Assembly (NCBI RefSeq): GCF_001039355.2
Contig: NW_019775560.1
Span: forward strand, 165,926-229,925
DNA length: 64,000 nucleotides
From: Lingula anatina
Lineage: Eukaryota; Brachiopoda; Lingulata; Lingulida; Lingulidae
Reading direction: 5' to 3'
Below, piece after piece: positions 49,204-60,935 of this stretch. The notes beneath the pieces were generated by a model that saw only the letters and a list, made by a program, of their open reading frames with translations, made no database searches and had not been told where the DNA came from. Position 1 is the stretch's first letter; each line of letters begins with the position of its first letter. A program made the translations under genes and the position numbers.

Positions 49204-50179
49204 ATGTTGACTTCGTAAAACATTTATATTGACGAAAAACACTATGATTTTGCCTCCAAATTACATTCTCACCTCTAATTAAAGCTGAAATATCAAAGAT
49301 GAAGTATGGTTCTGAATTCTGTAAGACGGCCCACAATGTAGACTACTCTGCTTTTCTTAATTTTTTTCCAATATTACGTCCAATTAAGTTCCACAACATC
49401 CAAGCATTTGGCAATACAGTAGTCGCAGTGAAACCTTCTTTACATCAGGAATTTACTGTAATACACCAACGAGTTGTTAACACTACGGTATGTCGAACAA
49501 TTAAGATAAAATGGATAAGAACTGCAGAAAAAATCCACGTAAGCAGGATGTGATAGGCATCTTTTAAATAACACGTAACATGTATAGCCACTTTATGCTG
49601 TCCAATCAAAATATTTTTATAGAAACATGACATTGCATTAATCTCATGCATAAAAGTGTTTTCTTCAAACTGTCGCCCGATTTAAATTGATTATACTTAA
49701 TTCAGATTGAAATTAGTTGACATAAAGGAAATAAACACGTGAACAGTTCATGCTTGTGTTTGTTATTTTTGTCCTCATATTTGAGGAAGACCCCGTCTAG
49801 ATAATGGTGTAATCTGTAGCATTATAATTAGAGTATCTATATCTGCTAAATTTTACTGCTACCACCAAGTAGCATTTGTGGTGCATAAACCTGAGTTTTG
49901 ACATCAGATATAAGTATTTACACGTGCTTCCTAAAGATGGGTTATTCCTCCGTACCTCTGGCTAATTTTCAACGGCGGAGTAACGTTCCATAAAAAGGGA
50001 TTTAAGTGAAGGATCTAACAGTGTGAATAAAGATGCAGAGGTCATCTTTACTTCCACTTAAAGACTGTGTGAATAAACACATGTTGTCTCTTAAAATGTA
50101 TAAGATCTCAAGCATTGCGACTCGGCATTAAAAGCTACATGAAGACTGACGCAAAATTATTTCAAGCACTTCAAATGAA
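49204..50179. other. Lectin A-lectin B intergenic region and lectin B promoter
   Basis: Holds the lectin A 3' UTR and presumed lectin B promoter. The only TATA-like element is CATAAAAAGG at about 49990, 190 bases before the start codon. No other gene is recognised. Confidence 0.4.
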
Positions 50180-51167
50180 ATGGCATCGTCTTCGTTTTAT
50201 TTAGCAGTAGCAACTGTTGTTGTTGTTTGCTGCTGCATACCATTGAACCGTGGGGCAACGGAATGTCCCCCGGGTTATTTGTCTCTAGCATCATCGTGTT
50301 TTCGCTTTGAAAGTAGTCAGGTGACGTGGGAAGAGGCTAGACAACAGTGTGAAAATGTAGGGGCCCACTTAGCTATATTAGACACAGTGGACAAAAGAGA
50401 CATCATACTAAATTACGTGAAAAATAATGGAGGTAAGTAAATAAAATGATTGCTTTATTTTCATTTGAAATCAACAGATTTTGAATTATTTTCTGTTTCT
50501 CAATTATGTTTCTTAGTGTATTTTACTTCTATCTTTTAAAATTACCCCGTTGGTTTTTAAACAGTAAATCCAATACTTTTCATGGTAAAATATACAGGTA
50601 AGTTGAGATACACAAATCTACAAAATGGAAACAAGACAGACATCATAGAAGTTAGTTTGATTCATGCATCAAAAGTTGGCAGAGGAATATGCTATTGAAT
50701 GTTGAGATAATCCCCAAATATCTGATTAATGATAAATGATATATTGTTATCCATTCTAGGTGGAAGATACTGGCTGGATGGCAGGGAACCTTGGCTAGAT
50801 GGACGTTGGATATGGTACTCAAAGAAAACTCCAGTTGACCAGAATCTATGGGGAAAGGGAGAACCGAATGATTGGAGCGTGCAAGAGGCGTGTATGCAAA
50901 TAACACATTCATTTGTTAACGATGTGCCGTGCGATTATACATACCCCTTTCTTTGTGAAATTAATATAGGTATGAATATGAAAATATACTGAAAGTTTTA
51001 AACATAGAAACACCTTAAAATAGTATTAATCTCCATTTTGTATTTAAGATTAACTGAATTCTCTGGTAACTTTTTGATGTTACAGTAAAAAAAAACTAGT
51101 TTTCAGAGCCAACTTCTCAACCAATAATCATATACATTTGCTTTTAATACTTTGATAGACTTGTTGA

Positions 51168-51224
<57 letters not shown>

Positions 51225-54200
51225 GCTTTTATAGATTTTAAATCTGCCTTTGATAGAATATGGAGAGCAGGGCTATGGCGGAAACCAATGAATCATATTA
51301 TGAAACGAAAATGTCTGACCGTCATTGTAAACATATATAATGATTTCAAATCTAAATGTTACTAAACGGTGAATTTTCGGAAAACTTTCTATGCATAATA
51401 AGAGTACGACAGGGTGAAAACTTATCCCCCTTTCTATTGACAGTACTTTAATGTAACCTTTTAAGTACAAAATACGCTAGAAGCTTACAGATGACGACCT
51501 CCACTGTCAGGTGTGTAAATTAGGGACAAAAGTTGAAGGAACGAATAATAAGATGCTTTCTAAGGGTTGTCCTCCCAAATTTTTAAAAAAAAATTACAGC
51601 TACTAAAATGTTGGAATATAGTGAACTGTTTTAAGTTATTAGGAATTAATTAAAAAATAAACGGTATGCAACAAAGAAAACAACTAAAGCACAGTGTTTA
51701 AGAGAGCAAAGCATCTTAATCTAGGTATAATCTGGGTATAATCTAGATTGATCAGCTAGAACTTTTTTCATGATGTAATTGCCCCACTTGTATTGTACAG
51801 CTGTGAAATGTGGGGGTTTGGTGACATAGACATAGGAGAACAGGTGCACTTTGAAATTCTGATAATTTTTATTCGCTATTAAAATTATGCAGGGAAATGA
51901 ATGCAAGTGGATGAAAAATTTGAAATCTAAGTTTTGAAAAGTGCGGTTTAAGCGATATATTAGGACTAAGGGTGTTTGTAATAAACAATGGCTGAAAACT
52001 GTGTTAAACAGACGCCAACGAATGCACTTCGATTTGTAATAACATTAGTACAGGGTTGATTTATAACATCTTTACAAATCCAAAATTCAAGATACATATT
52101 TTCTAACAGATACAGTAGTTATCTGTACTTACAGATAACTACAATAGTCTAATTTAGCATTAATAATCATAGGTTACCAATCGATTGAACAAAAATGCCG
52201 ATAAATATAGGATGGTTTTGATTGTTTAAAGCAGAAATAGGAGACCACTTTAATTATACCATAATAAAGGTAAAAACCATTTATACCATAATAAAAAATA
52301 AAGGAAAACAATAGTGCATTTAACAGTGCTGTAAGAAACCTAACGTGGGCGTCAAAATGTATATGTATTTTCCTCCTTGAAAGAACGAAAAGACACGTAC
52401 TAAATTTCCGTGAGAGGTTTTAGCAGCATCTCATAGTAGAAATCACAATTGGCCTTTAAGCACGTTATTAGTTTTGTCCAAAAACTGTCTTGCGTGCAGT
52501 GCCGCATCCATTTATATAAGTAAGGAGTTTTGTTTAAAAAACCTATATAAAGAAAACGTACATTTTCAATTTGAGTAAACGGAGGTTGGGGATCCTGGTC
52601 ATCATGGAGCACCTGTTCTGTGACCTGCGGTTCACAAGGTCTAAGGTCCCGCACTCGTGTATGTGATAACCCAGCACCTGTTGGCACCGGAAAACCCTGC
52701 CCTGGAGCTGACCGACAAACCGAGTTCTGTTTCCCAGGACAGTGTCCTGGTGAGTATAAAATCTTGCAAACAGACTTATTTTATGTAAGGGTACTTATCT
52801 GTAAATCCTGTTTGTAATCATCCAGTGGGTTGATTTACGGGAAGGGACTGTTGTTTGTAATTATAATAATAATTTATTGAGCACTGTTCAAAATGTTTTT
52901 ACATTTAGAGGCTCTCTAGCTACTATACATTATACATATGGAAAGATAGTAAGGATAGTAAGTAAATGAAAGAAAAAAAAATTATACTTATATAATGTTA
53001 CACAATATACATTCTCTTAATATCCAGGTGAGATGCATGAAATCATTTGTGCACTTCTAGTTAATTACGTTTTTTCATAATTTTACTTACAAAATTCCCT
53101 ACTGCAATTGCACTCTGTTCAGTGGGTGGGTTTAGAATGATGTCAAGCTGTTTGACCTCGTCTGTTAGACCTTGCAAGTTTACCTCTGGTATGCATTCAA
53201 ACAGCAATTTCCTTTCAATTTTGTGATGGGCGCATTTTAGGAAAAAATGTATTTCATCTTCTATCTCATTACAATGGGGGCATTTTCGGTCTGAAAGTTG
53301 TGTTTTTGGGTTTGTATGCCGCCCTTTTTCAATTTCCAGGTCATGGTCACTAATTCGCATTTTTGCCAAAAGTTTTTTGTGGGTGCGTGAAATATTCATT
53401 TTTAAGTATGGTTCGGGTATTGAACAATTATCCAGTGGGTTGATTTACGGGAAGGGACTGTTGTACAGTATAGGTACTTTTTATAACTTTGATATAGACA
53501 GAAGGAATAACCAGGGAGTGAAATCTTTTTTTTTTTTTTTTTTTGAGTGGGGGGGGGGAGGGGGAGAAGTTAGGGATAGGAATGTCATGGGTGGAGACAA
53601 TTTTCCCATTTCAGTGAATGGTGGATGGACTACATGGGAAGGATGGCAGTCCTGCTCACAAACCTGTGGAAGTGGGACCAAACTTAGGTCTCGCACGTGC
53701 ACCAACCCAGCACCTGCATACAACGGGAAGAATTGCTCTGGAAACAGTTCCGAGACAATACCTTGTAACCTGAAGGATTGCCCAAGTACGTGGATGCTTT
53801 TTCTTTGATGTAGCTTTTTAAAGGAATTTTCTAGGTGTTGAAACACTGAGCGTGGCAAAGAGAAGTTTTCTTCATTTTTATCATCTTTGGCCTTTTAAGA
53901 TTAAAATATATCACTCAAACTCTGTATGGTCTATAGAGGCGAGATGTATACGTCCGGTGTAGAAGGCAATATAGCCTATTACGAACCTGAGAAGACCCAA
54001 GGAAGAAGCCTGAAAAAAATTGCTCTCGAGTGGCTGCATTTGGTCACCATTTACTATAGTATAAAATTTTATGTTAACACACGGACGACAATTAATGGCA
54101 TGGTTAAAAACAAAATGGTTGCATCACAGACATTGTTATACTTAGACACTTGGTGTATCACTTCTAAAACACAAATTTGAAAAACATATGTAGCAATGAA

Positions 54201-56014
54201 AACGATGAATATGACACAACGGCGAAAGAAAAATAAACAGGAAAGCAAAAATGCTGTTAACAAAGAAGATCGAAATACATGTAACGTTTAGTCACTATGT
54301 AAATGCAACATGCAAATGCAATCTGCAAATTTTTTGTCATTGCAGAGTGTGACACATCGGTCTTAAGAGAACCAGGGAACGGTTCCAAGAACTGCAAATC
54401 CAGCGTGACTAGTGCAGGGAAACTGTGTCAAATGCGCTGCCACCAAGGATATGAATACATCGGAAGTGAAAACACATTTTACTGTAATCACAACACAAAC
54501 TGGAACTGGGCGGTGCGACAAAATGGCAAATATTTGCCGTCGGCCAATGTACTTGACTGTCGTAGTAAGTCTGAGTGTTAAAACCAAATAAAATGGGGCG
54601 TTGGGTTTGCTCTGCGCGGGCTGAAAAAGTAAAACGACGCAGCAGCTTGTTTAGCGAATATTTTCAAAAACTACATTTGACGTAAGGTTAATGTTTCGTA
54701 CTTTAACGTTATATTTCACATGCATCTTTTATAATGTTTTTCTTTCTGATTGTAAAGTTGAAACTTGCCTCATATCTGCGAATTCACAATTCTTATTTTA
54801 TTTCATAATATACAACCCTCCCATACTTGTCTTTTAAGAAAAAAATCTACCCATTTTACAAAGGAAACGATCAATTTTGCATGAACATTAACTCTAATTA
54901 ATCAAAATGGCAATTCAGTAGTCGACATTTATTTGTCTTAGAGAAAATGTGTCCAGATGGTTTTAAAGCGGCTTCTGACAACTGGTGCTTATTTACCTCC
55001 GACCCATTGGCGGGGACGCTTAATTACAGCGATTCTGTTAGATACTGCTCTGCAATGAATCCAGACGCACGCCTGGTAACTATCAAGACCAAGTCTGAGT
55101 ACCAACAAATTGCCAAACTGCTGATAAAGGATGCCCAATACTGGATAGGTAACTGCATGGGATTATTTCCATTCCTTGTAAACAGATCTTTCGAAAATGA
55201 CCTAGTGAAACGTTAAACACGAGCTTTATCTTGAAGGCATGTCATCTCATTCTCGAGACTCTTTACGAGTGGAGTTATGTTAAAAAAGACATTTACTGGG
55301 AAATTGCGAAGCGTCATAAAACGTTGCACTTTAATTTTTAAAATTCATTTGGCAAAATATTTGTATAAAAGAAGATTTAAGTTTATGATTGCTGTTTTAT
55401 GATAATGAACGCAGAAAACTATTTTCACAACCTGAATGTATTCATGCAAAGTATTGGATTTACTTTTACACACACTGGACAAAAGAAGTGTCACCCCCTG
55501 AATCAGAGTAATCAAAGTTATAATGCATGTCTACTTATAATGTGACTAATGAGTATAAAACCGCTGTACCATGGAATTGTATTGTTGGCCCTTTTGTGAC
55601 ATTTGATGTTAATAAAATGATACCAGGAGCATATCATTCCACTGTCATTTATCTCCGCCAAAGTATTGGTTCAGTTGGGGTGACACTTCTATTGTCCAGT
55701 GTGTGTGTAGGTTTTTAGGTCAATGAGGGCGCTTCTGCACTGAACTACACCTAACACTTTACATCTTTTACATTCTAGGGTTAGATGACCGAAGGGACGA
55801 AGGTCACTTTGTTTTCAGCGACGGGACATTTCTTGGGACAGACTCCTTTACCGAATGGGCAATTGGAAGCCCATCTGACAGCACCCTCAGCAACTGTGTT
55901 TTTATGGACGGGACAGGAGCTGCCTTCATGTGGAGAGATACGCCGTGCAAGGAGAAGAAGGCGTTTGTCTGTGAAATACGTCGTCAAGATGTATCGCCTC
56001 CTATTATTGGCTGA
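50180..56014 (+). CDS. Secreted mosaic lectin B: CTLD-TSP1x2-CCP-CTLD
   Basis: Seven exons give 489 residues plus stop: 50180-50432, 50760-50969, 52576-52749, 53615-53785, 54346-54564, 54942-55148, 55779-56014. A signal peptide (about 1-25) is followed by a CTLD (to about 154) with GEPND and VND, two TSP1 repeats (155-269; WGSWSSWSTC/CSVTCG and WTTWEGWQSC/CSQTCG, both fitting the CxxTC O-fucose site), one sushi-like module (270-342) and a second CTLD (343-489) without EPN/WND but with the expected cysteines. It lies about 1 kb downstream of lectin A in the same orientation. The N-terminal CTLD splits at the same point and phase, and the second CTLD is also split after the WMG/WIG motif, so the two are tandem paralogues. 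Lectin B lacks the unknown segment, GCC2/GCC3 and EGF modules. The acceptor before 52576 is TTTGAG, weak in pyrimidines. Confidence 0.85.
51169..51220. repeat. (TA)n microsatellite
   Basis: About 26 TA units directly abut the decayed retrotransposon that starts at 51221. Confidence 0.95.
51221..52260 (+). mobile_element. Decayed non-LTR retrotransposon (RT to C-terminus)
   Basis: Frameshifted and stop-ridden, but readable piecewise: AFIDFKSAFDRIWRAGLWRK (RT motif A) at 51224-51285, then GEFS and RVRQGENLSP (about 51370-51430), LVLYSCEMWGFGDIDIGEQVH (about 51787-51850) and NHRLPI plus a DHFNY segment near 52170-52260. The order is that of one element family with the RT palm followed by a C-terminal domain. 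It sits in lectin B intron 2 in host orientation. A decayed copy of long standing. Confidence 0.75.
52855..53429 (-). mobile_element. 5'-truncated non-LTR retrotransposon with 35-bp target duplication
   Basis: A 575-bp minus-strand insert in lectin B intron 3. The host sequence starting ATCCAGTGGGTTGATTTACG occurs on both sides (52820-52854 and 53430-53464), a perfect 35-bp direct repeat. The insert encodes an open C-terminal fragment (53399-53061) with a CxxC...H...C zinc knuckle (CPHCNEIEDEIHFFLKC) and ends in an AATAAATTATTATTATAATTA-type tail. The reading resembles the C-terminus of the decayed element at 51221-52260. Intact frame and perfect duplication point to a young insertion. Confidence 0.85.
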
Positions 56015-56754
56015 ATTGATGAAATAATGCAAACTTTTTTAATTATACCAAATCAAGAGAAATTAATTTTTAAACATTTGACCTTGGCTGATGCTTGATT
56101 TTTCGTAAGATGAACATTAATTGATGATAATAAGTATAAAATCATGTGGGATCATTTTGGCATTTTCCGGCTTGTGAACATTTAATTGACCTGGGAGATG
56201 ATTTTGAAATATGTTATGTGCTCAGTATCTATCTATCTATCTTGCTATCTGACTATGATGGACTAATTATGATTTCTTAATTTATTGCTAGGTGTAATTT
56301 TGTTTAATTGATAAATAAAGCTAAATTATTTTGCATCCTATGTTATTGATCATGGATGTTGTATACTCCCTTAAGCAAAAATGTGTAACCCCTACCACAA
56401 TTATGTAAACTACTACAATGGAACCCGTACTTTAAATGTTTCTATTATATAACAATTTGACAACTGATCACCGTGCACATTTGGGATGTGAGTACAGTTA
56501 AAGAATGGACCTACCTTGCTTAACTATTGTAATATTCCAACGCCATTTTTACATACACGGCCTCGAAGCGAGAGGGGTACGTTTTAGGAGGGATTTTTGA
56601 ACGGTAACCAGAACAAAGACCCATGCATCCAACTACTGTAAATGAATTTAAAGAATTATGTCGAGAATATTTTCGTGGACCATGAACACCGATTTATGTT
56701 TCAGCATTATTAAGGTATTCCACGTGCAGCCAATGACACTGTAGGCTGGTTATA
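56015..56754. other. Lectin B 3' flank
   Basis: AT-rich, with AATAAA at about 56311-56317, a plausible poly(A) signal for lectin B. No other gene is seen. Confidence 0.4.
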
Positions 56755-57004
56755 CAGTGGTGGATTTAGTAGGGGGGGGGGGGTCAGGGGGTCCTTCGAT
56801 TTATGAAAAAATCACACCAATGATATTAGAATTTTTACTAGCTATATCATAGTTCTAAACTGTAAAAATGGCACTGTTTGCCCTCTTAAGTTCCCAAAAA
56901 AATTTTCGGGTCCCGAACCCCACGTCAAAAGGGGATGGGGGAGTGAAGGTCGGTTCGTATCCGCAGACTCCCCCCCCCTTTAAATAATCCTGAATCAACC
57001 CCTG
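56755..57004. mobile_element. hAT-like MITE
   Basis: A 250-bp element with imperfect 15-bp terminal inverted repeats (CAGTGGTGGATTTAG and CTGAATCAACCCCTG). It is flanked by TTATA on both sides (5-bp target duplication). Internal G-rich and C-rich runs mark both ends. No coding capacity. Related sequence occurs at 60936-61488. Confidence 0.7.
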
Positions 57005-57105
57005 TTATATGCGATCCAGATTCATGGCCAGCTCAATCCCTAGACCAGAACCTCATTAGGAATGTGTAGATTGACCCTGGAAATGGATAGATGAGTGATA
57101 ACTCT

Positions 57106-57107
<2 letters not shown>

Positions 57108-57154
<47 letters not shown>
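57108..57154. repeat. Poly-A tract (47 A)
   Basis: An uninterrupted A run about 500 bases before the DIRS-like gag region. It could be a retroposition scar or a plain homopolymer. Confidence 0.9.
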
Positions 57155-57156
<2 letters not shown>

Positions 57157-57658
57157 AACACATACTATCTTTGCACTAGAAATGGAATGCAATCACTTCG
57201 CAAACGTTACAGAACTTTTTGACTCCACACACAGACGCGACAGGGGCGTCCTTCAATACAGGTGATAATGTATAAAATACCAAGATATGGCTTGATTTTT
57301 TTTACTATAGTTACCTTAATCATTGGTTGTACAATCAGTACATCTTTGTGAGAAAATATCCCTTTAGAAGCTGAATGGAGAACATTGGTTAATGACTTGT
57401 TTTTATGTATAACTTTACGGATTGTGTTAGGAGTGACTTTTTTTGCTAGGGGAGTATACATGAATTTATTGTCGTTTAACGAGTCAACGCAAAATGTGTT
57501 AGAGAAGCAATTCAGGTGAGGAAATGAGTTCATAGGGCGGGGAGTTTGACATGCGCAGATTGTGCATTGCACAATAGTATAAAAGGAAATGTGAGATGAG
57601 CAGATTTCATTCGAGGCTGTTTTCAGCTTGCTGCGTCAGGTCCAAGTAAATCGCTGGT

Positions 57659-58645
57659 ATGTCGAAGAGAAGAAGGGAGTCAACCTCGGAGAGTGAAGAT
57701 CCGAGAGTGAGAGCAGAGAATTCTTAAATTTGGCAGTAGAAGATAAAGAAGAGGGCAATGAAGGAGCTTTCAATGAGAAAGGTGATGTAAATGATAACAG
57801 CTCAGCTGGACAAATGACGGACACATTTTCTGTGTTCAAGTCTTATATGGACAAACAGTTTAAATCACTGAAAAGGGAGCTCGTCGAAGAAAGTCAAAGT
57901 CAGAACAAAAAAGCCAAGACAGTACAGAAAAAATTAAAATTTGCGAGAAATCAAAAGCAGTTCGAAATAAATACTGAAGTAATCGAAAATATGCAGAAAG
58001 CTGATATGTTGATTAAGGACGGACATGTAAAAGAGGCTCGTAAGGCACTAAAAGAAGGCATTGACATTTTACAAAAGAGAAATAAACTTATAAGAATAGC
58101 AGACAAGTCAGAAGCAGGTTGGGAAGCAGTAAAAGAATACGAATCAGATGACCTAGCAGAAGATAGTGATGATAAAAAGAAAATACGGTCTGCACAAATG
58201 AGAACCAGTAGAAAAATGCGAATACGAAATCAAAATAAGCGTAACAAAAACGAGTTTAATTACAATAAAAAGAATTATACTGCATCAGTCAATTTTGCAG
58301 GTATATCTGATCGAGGAAGCTTTCTTTTTCGAAGAAAAAAATTCCCAAACCCAAACGACCAAATGGGATTTGAAAAAAGGGATTCTTTCAATAATTGATA
58401 AAAGAGTGGCAGATTTAAAAATTGATATAATGGATATAATGGAAAATATATCAAACACATCTGCTAGAAGTTTAGCTAGAATTACGGGAAAAATTATATC
58501 TTTATATATAGTATTCGGAGATGTAACGAGACTGATGACTAGAAATATGCATCAGGTCATAAATGACAGGAGAAATTGGGATGGTATCGAGGATTTGAAG
58601 GACAAGTCAGATTTGCGAAATGAATTAAAATTTTGGTTGTCGAAC
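57659..58645 (+). mobile_element. DIRS-like retroelement, 5' part: gag-like ORF fused to RT/RNase H remnant
   Basis: An ATG at 57659 opens a short frame (MSKRRRESTS, stop at 57727). The next frame continues without break to 58398, so a one-base frameshift near 57720 is likely. The ~222-codon part is Lys/Glu-rich with a coiled-coil-like FKSYMDKQFKSLKREL segment, as in gag-like ORF1 of DIRS/Ngaro elements. In another frame 58295-58645 encodes the connection region before RNase H: SARSLARITGKIISL, VTRLMTRNMHQVI and ELKFWLSNID. The reverse transcriptase palm with its catalytic aspartates is missing between the two, so about 1 kb appears to have been deleted. The element is then interrupted at 58652 and resumes at 62844. 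Confidence 0.8.
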
Positions 58646-59318
58646 ATTGACGGTCCGTGTATGGGGGGGCAAAGTGATTTCCATTTCGTCAGAAAATGAA
58701 AAAACGGCCGTTTTTCAATTTCAATTTATAGAAATGGCCAAAATGTAATGGAAAATGAAACTCAATTTTCGTTTTTCCATTTAAAATGAAAAATGGAAAA
58801 ACGGAAATTGCCCTCGTTTTTTATATTTTACTATAAAATGCAAAATTCAACATCGACAGATCCCCGATGTGATAGAAAATATACATATCGACCGTTTTCG
58901 TATTTTCTAATGTTTAAAAGGTGAAATAGATTACAAAATACCCTTTTATCCTTGTCTTTGAGAAAATAACAGGTTCGAAAAGTGTTCATTATTCAATTTT
59001 TGATTCAAATAGAAAAACGGAAGTCCGTTCGTTTTTCTGATTTTCACTTCATGAATGAAAATGGAGAAACGGTCGTGCAGACACACAGACAGAGAAATGG
59101 CAGCCGCTGCAAGTTTATAAGTTATTGCTGATTAAATTCTGTCAGATAAAGCTTAAATGCAATGAATTTTAAAATTTTATAGATAATGCAGAATTTGGGG
59201 ATTTGCTGTTTACGTTGGACTAAAACTTCAACTTAAAGCCATAACAGAAACGAAGATCCATTACAAGTGTGCACAAGAGAGTTCAACTTTGTGCAACAGA
59301 CAGGTATATTGCAAACAG

Positions 59319-59845
59319 TGCATGTGCCAGCTGTTTGTGTGCTGAAAATATATTCTAATCAGACTGTTTTAATCCTCTACCCACTGTGAATAACTTTCAT
59401 GGACAATTAAGTTTTAATAAAGTATTTGGTTATTATCATATTTTTGTTGTTGTTTATTGTAGATCCTCTGATTTGTAGATAATATAGGCCTACCATTTAG
59501 CTTCAACGGCACGATTAAAAACTTAAACAATTTGTCTTTGTTCTCATCCTTGATCAGTCTTACTTCTTTAAAAGTCAGTCTTATTGTTTAATGATTTATC
59601 GCAGCACGTATTTCCTCTTATTTGAAAGTTTGGTCAGAAAATGCTGATTCAGTTACATGTAGGCCCTATCTACGGTCAAAGGGCCGAAAGGGAGTAGGGG
59701 GGCTATCTGTAAGCTAGGGCCAAAATTATTATCGTCTATCCTAGCTGTAAGCAAATTTTTAAGAGAGAAAAACCCACCAAAACGGTTGTCAAAGGCCAGA
59801 AAGGCGTCAGGAACATTTTATGATTAAGGGGGGGGGGGGGGGGGG
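59319..59845. repeat. Interior segment, copy 1 of an assembly duplication
   Basis: Matches 60131-60640 with small differences and dissolves into a G run (59828-59845) directly before the N gap. In the second copy the same place reads a short G run followed by ATGTAGATTAG, so this end is probably a sequencing error at a contig edge. Confidence 0.8.
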
Positions 59846-60130
59846 NNNNNNNNNNNNNNNNNNNNNNNNNNNNNNNNNNNNNNNNNNNNNNNNNNNNNNN
59901 NNNNNNNNNNNNNNNNNNNNNNNNNNNNNNNNNNNNNNNNNNNNNNNNNNNNNNNNNNNNNNNNNNNNNNNNNNNNNNNNNNNNNNNNNNNNNNNNNNNN
60001 NNNNNNNNNNNNNNNNNNNNNNNNNNNNNNNNNNNNNNNNNNNNNNNNNNNNNNNNNNNNNNNNNNNNNNNNNNNNNNNNNNNNNNNNNNNNNNNNNNNN
60101 NNNNNNNNNNNNNNNNNNNNNNNNNNNNNN
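59846..60130. other. Assembly gap (285 N)
   Basis: Run of N separating two copies of the same transposon interior. Confidence 0.99.
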
Positions 60131-60436
60131 TGCATGTGCCAGCTGTTTGTGTGCTGAAAATATATTCTAATCAGACTGTTTTAATCCTCTACCCACTGTG
60201 AATAACTTTCATGGACAATAAGGTTTTAATAAAGTATTTGATTATTATCATATTTTTGTTGTTGTTTATTGTAGATCCGCTGATTTGTAGATAATAGGCC
60301 TATAGGCCTACCATTTAGCTTCAACGGCACGATTTAAAACTTAAACAATTTGTCTTTGTTCTCATCCTTGATCAGTCTTACTTCTTTAAAAATCAGTCTT
60401 ATTGTTTAATGATTTATTGCAGCGCGTGTTTCCTCT

Positions 60437-60631
60437 TATTTGAAAGTTTGGTCAGAAAATGCTGATCAGTTATCTACGGTCAAAGGGCCGAAAGGGAGTA
60501 GGAGGGCTATCTGTAAGATAGAACCAAAATTATTATCGTCTATCCTAGCTGTAAGCAAATTTTTAAGAGAGAAAAACCCACCAAAACGGTTTTCAAAGGC
60601 CAGAAAGGCGTCAGGAACATTTTATGATTAA
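60437..60631 (+). other. Possible terminal exon fragment inside the transposon
   Basis: After an acceptor-like ATTGCAG (to 60422) a frame runs to the stop at 60629-60631 and is followed by an AATAAA at about 60664. The readable part includes LLSSILAVSKFLREKNPP and a basic end KARKASGTFYD. It matches no family I recognise. In the first copy (about 59600-59825) the same frame is broken by a small insertion. It could be the last exon of a lost transposase, a captured host exon, or chance. Confidence 0.3.
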
Positions 60632-60935
60632 GGGGGGATGTAGATTAGAGACTTTCTCTTAAAATAAAGGTCTTAGTTTTTTTTATTCCTGTCATATTCA
60701 TTTAATGTTCCTTCAAAACATCTAATTATGCTTGAAACACAGCTACGGGCTAGGAAGTCAAGACCTTACTAAATAATATACTCATTCACTCCTTCAGAAG
60801 ATCGATGCAGTTTAATTTATTCCTGGTACAGCTGTATATCAAATCCATATCTTGATGTCCCATTTTATTTCATTTATTTAATTTTTTACTCTTTTATTAT
60901 TCTAAATTATTTCTTTTTTGGTTGGTGAACATTTT

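Noticed and set aside
55785-56027. 80-codon frame overlapping the last lectin B exon
   Set aside because: Wrong frame; the CTLD frame through 55779-56014 has the conserved cysteines and correct splice phase.
57207-57572. 121-codon minus-strand frame upstream of the DIRS gag region
   Set aside because: No recognisable domain, and the neighbouring element reads on the opposite strand.
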